A DNA stretch of 64,000 nt from Lunularia cruciata. Lineage: Eukaryota > Streptophyta > Marchantiopsida > Lunulariales > Lunulariaceae. Location: assembly GCA_948567375.1 (NCBI GenBank), contig OX419757.1:3472001-3536000 (forward strand), written 5' to 3'. The notes beneath the pieces were generated by a model, which saw only the letters and a program-made list of their open reading frames with translations, did not search any database and had not been told where the DNA came from. Of this stretch, positions 25,191 through 37,415 are shown piece by piece. Position numbers and translations under genes: made by a program. Within the stretch, counting starts at the first letter, position 1, and each line of letters opens with the position of its first letter.

Positions 25191-26713
25191 AGTCAATAAC
25201 AATTAAAGACCCAAAGTAGCAATTTTGTGAGTAGAATTACTTTGTATTTGCAACACTGGAGGAAGTAGCAATGATAGTTAGGTAGTTTTGTAGTTTTCAT
25301 AAAGTCCAAGTGATCTTACTACTTAGTCTAGACATTTGAAGTGTTTTGTATTCAATATGAGTAGAAGATAAATAAAATGAAGTACTTTTTCTTTACTCAT
25401 TGCTTTCTAAATTTTGAGTGTCAATTGAATGTGGTTGTCTACAAGTTTTTGAGTAAATTTGGATGCAAGTGAAGGTGTAATCAGATGTTGGATTCTAAAA
25501 GCCAAAGCCTGAATTTCCTTACGTGTTTGATCTTGAGTGAAACACTTGCAAAGTAATGCCTTGACAAATCTTTTGGAATTATAGTGTTTTTAGTCCTCAA
25601 GATTTGTAGATAAGAACCTAACATTGATGTGAAGTTACTCCCATAAAAAACTTGTACCTTGCAAGAGGGTGGAGTGCAACTTCAGGAAGGAGTGATTTTG
25701 TGGTGAATTAGAAATCTTCTTATTGATTGAATCATCACAATCAAATTCACATGAAATGTGGTGAAGAATTGTGATTACTAATGACATTACCAATCATTGC
25801 AAAACATCTGGTTGATATTTGCTATACTCTTTTGGGTGTTGTTCTACCCAAGAGGTTAAAGATATGATCAAATGAACTATTGTGTTACTTTTACTTTGTA
25901 TTCAACCACTCTTGATACGTATCTCCATGGGAAAAATAATCACTTACATGTTATTGGAATTTGGTACTTTGTGAGTTGTCACATTTTCAAATTGTGGAGA
26001 TTACATACAATAGATATGATTGGGCTATAAATAAGGATATATTATGGAAAATATATAATTATGGATGATATATAATAATATGGACTTTGATTGAAAAGAT
26101 TTGAATGACTTTCAACACAACAAAGGGTTTTAGACATGGTTGAATAGGAAACTTGGTTGTCAAGGTGTTCCCTTAGCTCCTTAATCATTCTTGATTGACT
26201 GCATATGTCAAAATTTCTCGTCTATGAAATTGATTCAAGCTTGAAAATCCTTGTACATCTTCTTACTTAGAACTATTTGATGGACTCATGCCATGCATGT
26301 ATCATGGACTAGACTATTTAAAAATCTTGAAGCATGAAGATCAAGTTTGTTTGGTGATATTGATCAAATTTTCCATCAAACATATCTCAAATTAAATCAT
26401 TCACGAAATCAACAGATGTATTTGCCTATGTACACTCTAAAAAAAATCAATAAATACCCTAAAAGGAAAAATAAAGTACAAATCTTCCTAGAGTGTAGAA
26501 GAGAACCGGGCACTAGCCCAAAGAAACCCCAAGGATACCAAACCAAAGCAAAACCAAGATCCCATGCACACCCAAGGTGGAGGGAGGAAGGTAAAGCAAC
26601 CAAAAAATGCCAAGAAATATTGGACGGTGTGATAAAGGTCTTGTAATGATACATTTGGTAAGTGAGGGAGGAGGTCCCAAGATGTGTTGGGCCCTCCTAC
26701 CACTATTGCTCAT
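25191..26713. other. No gene recognised
   Basis: AT-rich sequence with short open frames. An open frame of 99 codons at 26347-26646 is basic and Pro/Lys-rich, without a recognisable domain. I see no repeat ends here. Confidence 0.5.
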
Positions 26714-27680
26714 CTATGAGGAGTCGAGGCCTAAGAGAATTGTACCATGATTAAGCCTCTCTACTCTCCTACTATCTAAGTAGGAGGTGAGCATGGCTTG
26801 AGAGATATCCATAATCCCTCTTCTTTGCAAGGAACCTTGTGATGCTTCACTAAGCAGACCATCAAAATGATGATGAAGGTGCACAAAAATCTCCATAGCC
26901 AAAGGAACAAAGTTATCAAAGGCGAGCCAAGGTGCGATAATGATCCTCCTTTCCTCAAGCTATGATGATCACTACCACTCATGCTTGAATGCTTGTTTGT
27001 GCTAGTGTCTCTACTTGTAGGGAGTTTGCAACCACCTTATCATAGAGAGTATGGCAACTGTCTATGAATGTGAAAAATGTTTTTCACCTAACATAGTGGC
27101 CTTGGTAAGTCCAACCACCACTGAATCTATAAATGGGACCATATGGATCAAAGAAGCAATGCCCCTATGTCTTGGATGGGATCATGAATTCTAGTGAGCA
27201 TAGTACATTGTAAAAGATGTATGCCTTGTGTGTCATATGTAGAACCACAAGCACATTGGTTTGGAAGCCCTAAAAAGGCTAAATGAGGAAGATCTAAATG
27301 TAGGTAGAGTGCAATAGGGAACTCCTCAAAAGTGAAACAAAATCCTCTATCAAAGGTGAAGCATGGAGCCAAGCTCGAGAGCCTTTCTCACCACAACAAA
27401 GAATCCTAAATTTGTTAGATAATGGCACATTAGTGAGGATGCTAGTGAGGATGTGGGTGTGCATCCACTCATTGATGTCTGCCTGAATCTTCCTAGAGTC
27501 TAGTGAAACAAAGTCTATGAATAGTGGAAGGGATGTGGGTGTGGAGCCAAGTAGAAGATCACAAGCCAACCATAGATAAATCTGAAATTTATGAGTACCT
27601 AAGTCCACTATCATGATAGGTGCCAATAGAAAAGGAAGACCATGGTGTAAAAACCTCTTGGCTAGGGGTGAGGGGTGCAC
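26714..27680 (-). pseudogene. Remnant of a non-LTR RT-associated ORF (C-terminal part)
   Basis: On the minus strand, in order: IDFVSLDSRKIQADINEWMH, KGSRAWLHASPLIEDFV (27294-27680), then a Cys/His cluster CACGSTYDTQGIHLLQC with RIHDPIQDIGALL (27148-27372), and after stops VPLAMEIFVHLHHHFDGLLS (26714-26902). This order, 'AWL..LP', then C-X-C-G...D..G.H...C........H..I.D, then 'F.P.A.E.FG', is what I associate with the C-terminal part of reverse-transcriptase-bearing non-LTR ORFs found in scattered eukaryotes. The RT itself is not visible. The family assignment is from memory of the motif order and is moderate at best. Confidence 0.45.
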
Positions 27681-27699
27681 CTATAAAGGCTATTTGTAC

Positions 27700-29750
27700 A
27701 ATGACCTCTAGTGATACAAAACCACATCTTCCTATGGCTATGAGTAGGGCTAATCTATAATCTATACCACTCCTTTGGAAGTTGTAGGAGCATACATGGT
27801 ACTAACAAGGCGGAGAAGGTATAGTGTATGTTGTTATCAAAAGTGCATAATTAAGGAAGAAGTGCATATATAGGAGGGTATGCTAGGGCTAGGTAGGAGG
27901 CTAGGGGAGATAGTTTAGTGCTAAGATGGAATAGTCTACCTACCCTCTACTTCCATGCTCATCCCTAGACCTGATGTTCTGTTGATAGTGAGATAGATGG
28001 ATTATACTTACAAAGGGAATCTATTCCTATGTTAAAATCCTCAGGTTTACATTGGCAGGCTGACGATGTAGAATAATTTGATTCACACTATTGAACTTAT
28101 ATCGCTCCCATGTGAACCAAGAACTTCTTCTTGGTTAACATGGTCTTAGACTTATGGCATCTAGATTTGTACGGGAAACATTGGTAAACGACAGGACAAT
28201 GGTGGGATGGACATAATACACAGAACTTACATGATCTACTTTCCTGTTAGAATTTGTGAAGATTTACTAAAGATTACTTTTTCATTTTCTGCAATCGACT
28301 TGATGTATTGCTGGCAGGAGACTTACGACACGGAGCCAGCATGATGATAGACCTTCTTAACACATCTCGTGGTCAGGTTTGCAATCTTAGACTATCGATT
28401 TGTCAGGATCTAACACTACACCTAAGCATTGTCCTACGTAGTCAAGACCTTCACCAGCAATGTTTCGGATGGTCAGCTGTGTTTCTTATTGAAATTTGGA
28501 GAGACCTACAAACAGCAGCCATGGAACCTGCGATTAACTTTGCCTACTTACCACGAGGGCTAATGTTTCTCCACGTATCTTCCTTTCGTCCACCGCCACA
28601 TCCATGTAGATAGGCACACCAGGGGAGCTCAACTCTACGATGCCAGTAAGTCCTCAAATCTCCTGATAAAAATACAATAAATATCTGCTCATACTTACAG
28701 GTAGACACAAGTCGGTGTTTGCAGAATATAGCGATCTCTCGCAATCTAGAATCCTCTGCATTAGCAAATAAAGGGGAATCTTCACAAATGGGTTATTTTA
28801 AATTTCTTTTTTTGGATAAATGGGCAGATTCTAAATTTTATTTGCAACAATAAACTGATTTTTGAGATTTATACGCAAGAATGGGCGATTTTGCTTAACG
28901 TAGCCTGCTCAACCTTCATTGCATCTATTGTCTCTCATAGTGTCTCTCCTATGGAGGAGATTCAGGATAGTGTGGAGACAGGAGAGAAGAGGGAGAGATG
29001 TGAGATGAAAGATCTATATTTTTTGAGTGTTCTCCCGCATATAGTACTTGAGTGAATAGTCAATTTGGTTCATTTTTCAATTTTGGTTTCATGGGTACCT
29101 AGATTGAAAACTATCTAGAATTAAGTAGAAAGTTATGAGGATTTTTAGGTTTTTTAAGGTTTAGAGTTATTAGTATAAATTAAAATTAGTATATAGGTCT
29201 AGAATTTTATTTTCAATCTATTGGTTTCATGATTAAATTCCATGGGAATTTAATTTAAAATTTTGGAGATGGAATTTGAAAGTTATGAGAGTTGGTAGAT
29301 TTTAGGGTTTGGAGAGATTGTATTTTCTTATGTGAAGGGTTGTGGTTTTGCAAGTATTGGGGAGATATGGAGAGGAGCATCATGTTTTACTATTGTTATT
29401 CTTGTGATAGCCATGGTTACACCTCCCTATGTGGGACCGCCTACAATGGCTCAGGATACACCATGTACGATGTGTCATTGGCGCTTTACCTTGCAAGGGG
29501 TAAGGACCCATGTGAAAATGATGTATAAAGACTATGATTTGACCATTTGGAGAGCAATCACCCTAGGTGATGCTTCTTCAAATATTCTAGTTGTTTGTAG
29601 ACCATACAACTTGCATAGCTCGGATATCTTAGGTGTGATAGGGCAGATATCTCATATAGACTCTAGGACAAAAAATCTCATATAGACTCTAGGCCCCATT
29701 TACCTTTTTCATCTCTCCTTTGTATGGCTTGATGGGGTCTTTCCATCCTT
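27700..29750. other. No gene recognised
   Basis: Mixed sequence. Open frames at 28308-28613 and 29332-29685 have no assignable domain; the second contains CTMCHWRF, a single CX2C that does not complete a zinc finger. CpG dinucleotides increase toward the right. Confidence 0.45.
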
Positions 29751-31600
29751 CGTGTTCTCTACGCGGTCACTTTTTTCTCCTGACAACTCAGAATCTCAAT
29801 GTCTCAAATGCATTTGACTCTTCTAAATGTTTCTCCTATACAACTCAGAACCTCGATGTCTCTAAATGTGTTTGGCGCTTCTGAAACGTTTGAACAGAAT
29901 AGACGGATTGTGCGTTCGATGCCATGGACGAATCGTGCTTCCGGCCTAGCCAAATATGCAGCGCGTAACAGGAAGCGGTTGCACAGAGTTCAGCACACCG
30001 GATAGGTTTGATATTCGGTGCCCCTCTTCCAAGGTTACAACGGGCTTGGTGGATATTTTGTAACCCGCAATCCGTCTTTTTTTGCAGATAAAATTTGAAA
30101 GGCGCCAATTTATGAAAATTCCCGAAAATAAAAGTTGCTAGCATGTAATTGTATTGACCGTGCTTTTTTGGGCATATGGATTCGAGAGTTAGGGGAACGC
30201 TAGTCTTCCGTGGATGCCGCCTACAATGTTGATTTGGATACCCCTACTAATTCTTAATATTGCTTTGCAGGACTTTCTTGTTTAAAGGGAGTCAAATTTC
30301 CCTAGTGGTCATGTACATGGCGGCTGTACAGTGCTTTGTATTGACTAAGTCAGATTGGCTGATGCCGGGTTGCGACACTTGTTAGACCTTTGGGAGCAGA
30401 AAACCCTGTTAATTGCACCTTCTTCCGGGACAGTCCACCGAACTCACTGCTGTTTAGAACTCCTACTTATTTATACAAAAAACTGTAAATATTGACTTGT
30501 GTCCTAATGTTCTGTCGGTCACGTAGTAGATCATGAGAATAACTACTTTTGCATAGAAGTCATGTTTTCTACGACGTACCTGGTCAGAAGCTCCTCTCCC
30601 TTTGAAGGCTAGGTCATTGGCATTTTGACTACAGAAAAGCCCTCTTTATCCTCGGCGCTTGTTTGCGACTTGTACTCCTTTCACTTTTTGGTGGTACTTG
30701 GTGGTTTTCTCGTACCGAGAAGAACCAAATTGATGCGTAGAATTTGAAAGTGGAAAGAAGTCTGGCCTAACCTGATTGTATGTAGTATGGAGAGTTAAGG
30801 GGATATCTTTAATTCAAAAACGTTAGCAGGTTCGCTTTCTAAGATTTCATTGATTGGTTATCCATCTGACGCTAACTTAAGGAACATATTGGGGTGAGGA
30901 GAACATGTTTAAGTCCGATTGCGGCTTGTCCTAGTAGGACAAGCTGCGGGATTACGAACTGTACAAGTTCATGCCGAATCAAATCATATGAAAGAGTCAC
31001 CAGATCATATGAATCCATCTTTCATGTGCACGAGCCACGAGGCGGTGGAGAAGGCAGGTAGGCGGGTGATTGCAGGGGTTTCTCGAGCTCATTGGTACTT
31101 GAGGGGGTGGTGATGCTGAGCACGACAGCTACAGCCACAATCACGAGATCCGGTGTAGTTTCATGAACTGCTCGTTGTGTTTGCAATAAACTATACAACT
31201 GTACACTCCACTTCCGTACAGTCGTGGGGACTTTACGAGTTTTGGCTCGCCATCGCTGACTGATCTTTCCCAATCATGTCTCTGACGTCCACTTCTCCCC
31301 AGATTTACACCCTTCAATTACTTCTCAACAACCCTGCTCTGAGAAGGCTAAGTTTGCCACGATGAGGAAGTCAATTCGTTGTTTATCCAAGCCTCCTATT
31401 CCTTGGATTACCTGTCGTGTGGAGAGACCATATATGCGGATAAGAGTGACTGCGCCTGTTAACGAGTACATAAAGTACATGACGGGGTTTCAGAAATAAA
31501 GTATTTTCTAAACTCTCTTTACGGAGTTTGTGGAAAGTAGAGGCTCGCTTGGAAAGTACACACGACCTGCTAAGGAATTCTCTCCAAGTTCTATTTTTAG
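29750..31600. other. CpG-rich block of unknown origin
   Basis: In contrast to the CpG-poor transposon DNA around it, this stretch is full of CpG; by eye about 25-30 occur in 30840-31440 alone, close to what its base composition predicts. No LTR, gag or pol is visible. Open frames stay under about 100 codons. It could be promoter or untranslated DNA of a low-copy host gene, or a transferred organelle segment; I recognise no organelle gene. Confidence 0.5.
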
Positions 31601-31632
31601 TGAACTCCAAGTTCTATTTTTAGTGAACTCCA
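31586..31632. repeat. Short tandem duplication
   Basis: 'ccaagttctatttttagtga' with its adjoining 'act' occurs twice head to tail, exact as far as I can read. It is probably a replication-slippage product. Confidence 0.85.
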
Positions 31633-31639
31633 TAATGGG

Positions 31640-32177
31640 TGGAAAATAAAGGAGAGAGAGGTTTGTGTAAAATCCCCATAAGCATTAATTGCACTTAGGG
31701 TTATAATGGATTGCATGATTTGATTTAAAATGAGTTTGCCCGGACTGGGCAAAGCTTTCAATTTCTTAGCAAATCTCTCATTTCTCTACTGAAAGAGTGT
31801 TTTGATTGATTGAGTGTGTTTGAATTGTATATACTTATCGGGAAGGGCTCGGTGTTGGATTTCTATGCTCTTGTGAGTGTGTTTGAGTTTGATTTCTCTA
31901 TTGAGGAAGGGCTTGGGAGTTTGATTTCTCTTGAGGTAAGGTGCACTCATCTCCGGATTTCTCTTTTCTTCTCATTCTAACTCGGCTGGGAGGTGCCCTA
32001 CAATTTTAAAGCACTAGAGCTTTAGGGTAGAGATTTAATTGAATTGAGAAGGGAATAATTAGGGAGAGATTTGACTATACTTGATTGTCACAAAGGGAAT
32101 AATTAGGGAGATCAGACTATTTTTGAGTAGTGAGAGGTTAGACTTTTGGTCATGTGTATATACATCACTATCAACAT
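31640..32177. other. Left flank of A2, no gene recognised
   Basis: AT-rich flank between the CpG-rich block and the A2 LTR. The repeated 'gagtgtgtttga' phrases at 31816-31890 give short direct repeats. No coding signal is visible. Confidence 0.5.
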
Positions 32178-32727
32178 CGTGCATATATACATCTCTACAC
32201 AACATACATCGCTGTCAACATCATACACTATAGAAACACAATTCACACATAAATCATAAATAAACTCTAAAGTGCCACAATAATCAGATCATTTACAACT
32301 CAAATCAATTGAATTCAGATCAATACTTGATCAAATCCTCAACAACTTGTTAACAACAGGGCACTGATTACAGTCAAGCCACACCCACTCTAGCTAAGAG
32401 AATCCAGGTGACACTCGCCGGTTTTCTGTCCACTCTAGCCAGGAACTCAAAGACTCAACATCAAAGAAGTGAGCTCTCTAGAGCTGCACTTCCAAGGTAT
32501 ACTCATGATTTTGACCTAGGTCTCATCCCAAAGGTCCCATTGACTGAACACCCGACGTTGTGGACGGTGCAAGTGATGATGGGCCCCACCATGCAGTCAA
32601 TACCATAAACACAAAATCTGACCATTAGAAAGTAGTATATGAGTAGCTGCCAAAATGTCTCTAACTACTATCATTGGAACTCCAATGTCAGAGCAATCTA
32701 GATGCGACACTACAAATGGTGTGACAA
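32178..32727 (-). repeat. A2 3' LTR
   Basis: Read on the minus strand it starts TGTCACACCATTTGTAGTG and is collinear with the A1 LTRs. Its end is ambiguous within about 10 bp because of tandem 'gatgtatatatgcac' sequence. A copy of its own tail (about 100 bp, 'tggcactttagag...') lies directly upstream, at 32728-32824, as in A1. Confidence 0.85.
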
Positions 32728-32993
32728 CTATCGTGCATATATACATCGCTACATAACATACATCATTATATACTATAGAATCACAACTCACACATAAGTC
32801 ATACATAAACTCTAAAGTGCCACAATCGCCTCCCTAGTTGGCGGTTAGGTCTCTCTTACTCCAGATAGCCATCTACTCCAAGTATATGGTATACCCTATG
32901 ATGGGCAAAGATCAAGAGGCCGGATGCCATAGAGCCCCATCGTTAGTCGCCTGTTTGCAATTTATACCATATAAAGAATGAACTAGCTATAGG

Positions 32994-33140
32994 TCAAGTA
33001 CATCTAGGACATAACCATTGTCCTTGAGGAACCACCGTGAAGGGAGGAGTCATACATGCCATATGCCATCCTCTCAAACAACTATCACACACTAACATAG
33101 TAGTAGCTCCACCAGAATAGCCACATAACATACACTTCAA
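32994..33140 (-). CDS. A2 PHD finger, intact Cys4-His-Cys3
   Basis: The last 46 residues of the 216-codon open frame (32994-33644) start at CMLCGYSGG and end at WLCPRCT. The ligand spacing is CX2CX11CX2CX4HX2CX14CX2C, and the Trp two residues before the seventh Cys is present, all as in canonical PHD fingers. His is present (LRGWHMAC). PHD fingers usually bind the histone H3 tail in a Lys4-methylation-dependent way. Here it ends the Pol protein directly after the integrase, the place a chromodomain takes in chromoviruses. This is the better-preserved copy of the domain. Confidence 0.88.
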   Translation of the reverse strand: MKCMLCGYSGGATTMLVCDSCLRGWHMACMTPPFTVVPQGQWLCPRCT

Positions 33141-34330
33141 GCATGCACATACAAGTGCCATAGTACCATCAATGTTTAGGAGGTGGCATGGCCCACAATT
33201 GCTCGCATTATCCTTCCAAATAACACCATCACGTCTTTCTAACAAAAGGACTCCAGATGGCAAAACCTCATGCACTTTCAAGATAGTGCGGCCTGTCAAA
33301 ATATCAAGTGTCGTCGGTGTTGTCTGTTGTAGATATACATAGTCACCTAGATGAAATTGATGGATCAAGGGTCTATAACCTCCTCCACAAATAGTAGCAT
33401 AACATAAGGTATCCCTATGCTGAGAAATTACCAAGTTCTCAAAGGCCATTGACATCACTCTTTGAAAGATCGTTGCCCATTGAGAACATGCATTCACCCA
33501 TACATCTGGATCATCCAACTCCAAGACTACAGTAGCATCTTGACAAATGGCTGTAGGTAAATTTGGATCTTGTCCATAGAGTATAAAGTAAGGCGAGAAG
33601 GCTGCTAAGGAGGCTTGCCGGCTGAATGGATAGCCCATGGCCAACCAAGGTAATTAGAGATCCCAATTTCCCAAGTGGCCTCTCTGCAAACCAGACTCTG
33701 CAACCCTCTCTTTACCATTTGAACCACTCTCTCTGCTAAGCCATCTGCCTCAGGGTGATCTCGAGATGTAGCATGATGATCAATCAAAGCCTTGTCACAC
33801 AAGACCTGAAACTCCCCCAAGAACTCTATACCCTGATCAATCAAATCCCCAATTGGTGCACCAAAATAACTTAGAACTCAATCCAAGAACAATTAAGCCG
33901 TCCCTTCACTGGACTTGTCAAGAAGTACCACCAACTCAATTCACTTGGAGAAGTGCTTCACCATCACCAAAACATACCGATGATGTCTCATAGTCAATGG
34001 TAAAGGTCAGACAAAGTCCAAACTCCAATAGTAACCCAATCCCATGATAGGTAATGGGTGTAATTGTTGGCGAGCATTGAATGATGCTCTAACTTGGTCA
34101 CAAACCACACATCAGGCAACAAACTGCTCTACCTTGGTCTGCATACCGTGCCACCAATAGTGACTCCAGAGTAAGCTATATGTACGCTTAACTCCAAATG
34201 TCCTAGCTTCTCATGAGCATGACGGACCAACTATAGTCTCTGAGATGGAAATGGTACTACTCTCACTCTACCATCCTCCCATACATGCAAAAGGTGTCTG
34301 CACTCCAATTTGAATCATCTGGCTCACTGA
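33141..34330 (-). pseudogene. A2 integrase
   Basis: The core second Asp and Glu regions lie in 33605-33844 (IDQGIEFLGEFQVLCDKALI, then DHPEADGLAERVVQMVKRG). The C-terminal part follows in 33141-33644 (PYFILYGQDPNLPTAI, the usual 'P..L.YG..P' motif). The N-terminal zinc-binding segment is recognisable near 34090-34240 but broken. It joins element DNA to chromosomal DNA. Stops in the first half make it non-functional. Confidence 0.85.
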
Positions 34331-35157
34331 AGAACACAATCTCTCTCCTTGGCCCCAATTGTGCCACCCACCACACCAATGCAAAGATAGTCCATCATTA
34401 AAACATCACCATGAATGTCTTGTTGAACTATACAAATATCTTCACTCTCTGGATCTGTGACCTCAATAACTCCTCCTGTATGTGCTGAGAGAGATACCAC
34501 CAAAGCCTCAAAAAATATACACAAAAAGGCCGATGTATGCCACCTTGGCACCATCTCCTCATCTGTCTGACCATGCCAACGTGCTCTGGTTTGATCTTGC
34601 TTGTTGGGACATGGGTTTCTACTCAACCCATTTGGATCATGGTTCACCATTCTAGGTCTATGAACAATCGTGAAATCATACTCCTATAAAATCAGAGCCT
34701 ATCATGCAAGCTCTCATGAAAGCATGTCGGACTCCATCAACCACTTCAGTGGCTGATGATAAGTGATGAGAGTGAAGGAGTTACCAAATAGGTAACATAA
34801 AAAATTTGCTACCGCCCAAATTGCTGCCAAACACTCTCCCTCATATGAACTATACTTTGCCCCCGCTAAATTTTTATAGCAACTAGCATTGGCGACCACA
34901 AGCTCCTTCCCCTCATCATCATGTCGGGTGAGCATTGCTCCAAGCTCCAACATTCTCCAATCAGTATGAACCTGAACGGGTCGTCCTACGATTGGTCTCT
35001 TCAAAATAGGAGAAGATGTCAACCTCTCCTTGAGCTCTACAAAAGCTCTCTCCTGCTCATCTCTCCAACACCACTCATGCGTAAGGTTGGTCAGCATCAT
35101 CAAGGACTTGGCAATGACACTAAATCCTCTAACATAACAGTGATAGGAGTTTGCCAA
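34324..35157 (-). pseudogene. A2 RNase H and linker to integrase
   Basis: The segment 34714-35157 has the RNase H motifs VHTDWRMLELGAMLTRHD, SSYEGECLAAIWAVANFLC and LITYHQPLKWLMESD; the third catalytic Asp (T-D-Y/H) reads Tyr here. The linker 34324-34650 (NHDPNGLSRNPCPNKQDQTR) follows in another frame. The A1 counterpart at 58229-58810 retains all three acidic residues. Confidence 0.87.
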
Positions 35158-35169
35158 CCCAAGGAATGC

Positions 35170-35518
35170 TCACAATCTGCTCACATCCGTAGGGCAAGGA
35201 ATATGTGCAATAGCCTCCACCTTGGTTTGCTGAACACCAAGTCCGCCGGGGTAGATAGTGTGACCCAAATACTCAACCTGCTCGTGAAAGAACCTACACT
35301 TCCCAGGATGTAATGTGAGTCCATGAGATCTCAACCTCTCAAACAACTCCATGCAAACAATTGTCTCTCATGCTCCTCCACAATAGTGCTTTAGACCAAA
35401 AAGTCATTAATATAGCACCAAGCAAAATCCAATCCAGCTAGGGTCCTATCCATGACCCTTTGGACTCAGCAGAGCATTCTTTAACCCAAATGGTAAGAAC
35501 CTCCACTAATATAACACA
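35170..35518 (-). pseudogene. A2 reverse transcriptase, second part
   Basis: The thumb segment MELFERLRSHGLTLHPGKCR, FFHEQVEYLGHTIYPGGLGV and VEAIAHIPCPTDV (35170-35352) is preceded by a broken palm. The RT starts, within this part, at 'YQWRFLPFG' against the A1 5' LTR. The first half is at 61234-61340. Confidence 0.88.
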
Positions 35519-35969
35519 TGTCATGCCATTTGTAGTGTCACATCTAGATTGCTAGGACACTGGAGGTCTAGTGATAGTAGTTAGAGTTATTTTAGCAGTT
35601 TCTCAAAGACTACTTTCCAACTGTCAGATTTTGTGTTTGGGAAACTGACTTCACAATGAGGCCCACCGTCACTTTGCATTGTTTGCACCGTCAAGTGTGC
35701 CATCAACGGGACCATTAAGGTTTAGACCTAGCTCAAGTCTAGGGAGTATACTTTCAAAGTGCAGCTCCACAGAGCTCACTTCTTTGATGTTGAGCCTTTG
35801 AGTTCCTGAATATGGTGGATAGAGGCCGGCGAGCATCACCTAGATTCTCTATGTTGGAGTGGGTGGGCTTGACTGTAATCAATGTCCAATTGTTGGCAGT
35901 TTATAGAGTGACAGATCAAGTACTGATCTGAGTTGAGTTGAGTTGAGAGTGGTAAACAATCTAATTACA
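35519..35969 (+). repeat. A1 5' LTR (tail missing)
   Basis: It starts TGTCATGCCATTTG, is collinear with the 3' LTR at 60679 over about 445 bp, and then departs from it after AATCTAATTA. The roughly 100-bp tail of the 3' LTR is not found. No clear primer site follows; TGGTATC at 36021-36027 is the nearest resemblance to the tRNA-iMet site and is weak. Confidence 0.85.
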
Positions 35970-37415
35970 TCAAAGAAGTGAAGTTAGGGGGAAATTGGGT
36001 GTAGGAACTTTGAGTGTTGGTGGTATCTACAAGCTTGGTGGATCATTGCTAGCTCAATTCAAGTTCAGTTTTTCCATAGTGTGAAGAAGCTCATTCAATT
36101 GATACAAATTTGGTAGTAAGGCAGACGGTATGCAAAAGCGCTAGCCAATTTTTGAGCACAAAAGGAGCAAATTTCAAGCAGTGGTTGTGATTTTGAGCTC
36201 AAGAGGTGAAGGCAAGACCAATCTGTTGCGAGTTGGGCTCCAAAAGTCAAATTGAAGGTGGAGTTGGGAAACTATTCTCATGAATTTGTGATTTGGAGAA
36301 ACCTGTATTTCCAATTTGGCTCGAGTGGAAAGCTAGCAAGGGGGATTTGGCTGTCAACCAACTTTAGGGTTCACATTAGATTTTGGTTGCATTTTATGTC
36401 ACATTTTGGCCAGATTTGGAGGAGTTTTGCTATTTGGCCAGATTTGGAGAAGTTTCACTAGTTTTGAGGACTTTCGCAAGTTTGGAGGAGTTTTGCCAGA
36501 TTTTGGAGGAGGTTTGAAGTAGTAAGAAGAAAGGCCTCATTTGGCTGAATTTTAGAGGCTTTGAGCCTTTGAGGCTTAGAGATGTGGGCTATGAGAGGCT
36601 ACAAAGGCCTAGAAGGGCCAACAAGCTAGCTTGTTGGCGTGAGGCTAGCTAGTTTAGAGTAGATCTTGGTCATTGGTTGGCAAAATCTGCCTTTCATGCT
36701 AGATTGTGCATAATAGAGTTTGACCACTAGATCTCTTGTTCTTAGACTAGTGTCCAAGCCAATTGGTCCACCCTCACTTGTTGTCATAGTGATTGTGCCA
36801 CTATTATCTATATACTTGTAGATTTGGCTAGGAGAGGCAGTTTGATCCCATTCTTGGTGATCTTGGTAGCTTAGGACTTAGATACAAACTTCTCTTATGT
36901 CAAATGCCAAATGGTGGTAGAGTTAGTCCCTTGTTGTTGTATGAGATGGAGGGTTTTTGTTTACATTTCTTGTGATTGGACCCCCCCCATTCTCTACTTC
37001 TTGTTTGTGCACCACGTTTGTGTGAGGTGCACTTACTTTTGGGCGTTGGCGCTCTGGTGTGCTCTCAATAGTGAGGCTGGAGTGATGACCAGTCAGACTA
37101 CCTTTGTTTCTCTCCAATGAGGCAAGAAGTGATGACCTGCAGATCGTGAGAGAGCATGTTGTGATAGCAAGTTACAAGTTGCCCTTTCTCCTTGTGTAGT
37201 TATCTCAACTAGACTTACATTAGTAGGTGGTGTTCAGTGGGTGTTGGCACTTGGTGGAGTACTTGAAGTTTCAGTTTGTGGTTCCGGTTTGCAGTTGCAA
37301 TTGTGGTTACTTTGTCACAACGGAGTTCATTGGAGATTCCAGAGGAGTTAGTTCTGTAGTACGTAGTGGGTTTACTAGGAGTGGTGCTTGGTATCATCTT
37401 GTATCTCAAGTCCCA
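35970..37415 (+). other. A1 untranslated leader
   Basis: Between the 5' LTR and recognisable gag. Open frames here have no domain. The sequence is 'gaggtttggagg'-rich and repetitive at 36400-36540. No gene is supported. Confidence 0.5.

Larger units (their letters stand above)
32178..35518 (-). mobile_element. A2: left part of an older family A copy, split by A1
   Basis: On the minus strand this part carries RT (second half), RNase H, integrase and the PHD finger, then a 3' LTR. The RT stops at 35518, where the 5' LTR of A1 begins, and resumes at 61234-61238, on the far side of A1. Joining the two flanks restores an uninterrupted RT motif (GKDV/LYQWRF) with the bases ACACA present once on each side. 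A2 therefore predates A1. Its 5' end (gag, protease, 5' LTR) is missing. Confidence 0.9.

Noticed and set aside
29332-29685. Possible C2H2 zinc finger (CTMCHWRF...H)
   Set aside because: Only one His at a suitable distance and no repeat; not enough for a zinc-finger call.
36021-36027. TGGTATC as the A1 primer site
   Set aside because: Only seven bases match tRNA-iMet and it is about 50 bp from the recognised LTR end.
36252-36461. Open frame in the A1 leader
   Set aside because: No domain, in a low-complexity 'ttggag' stretch, and before recognisable gag.
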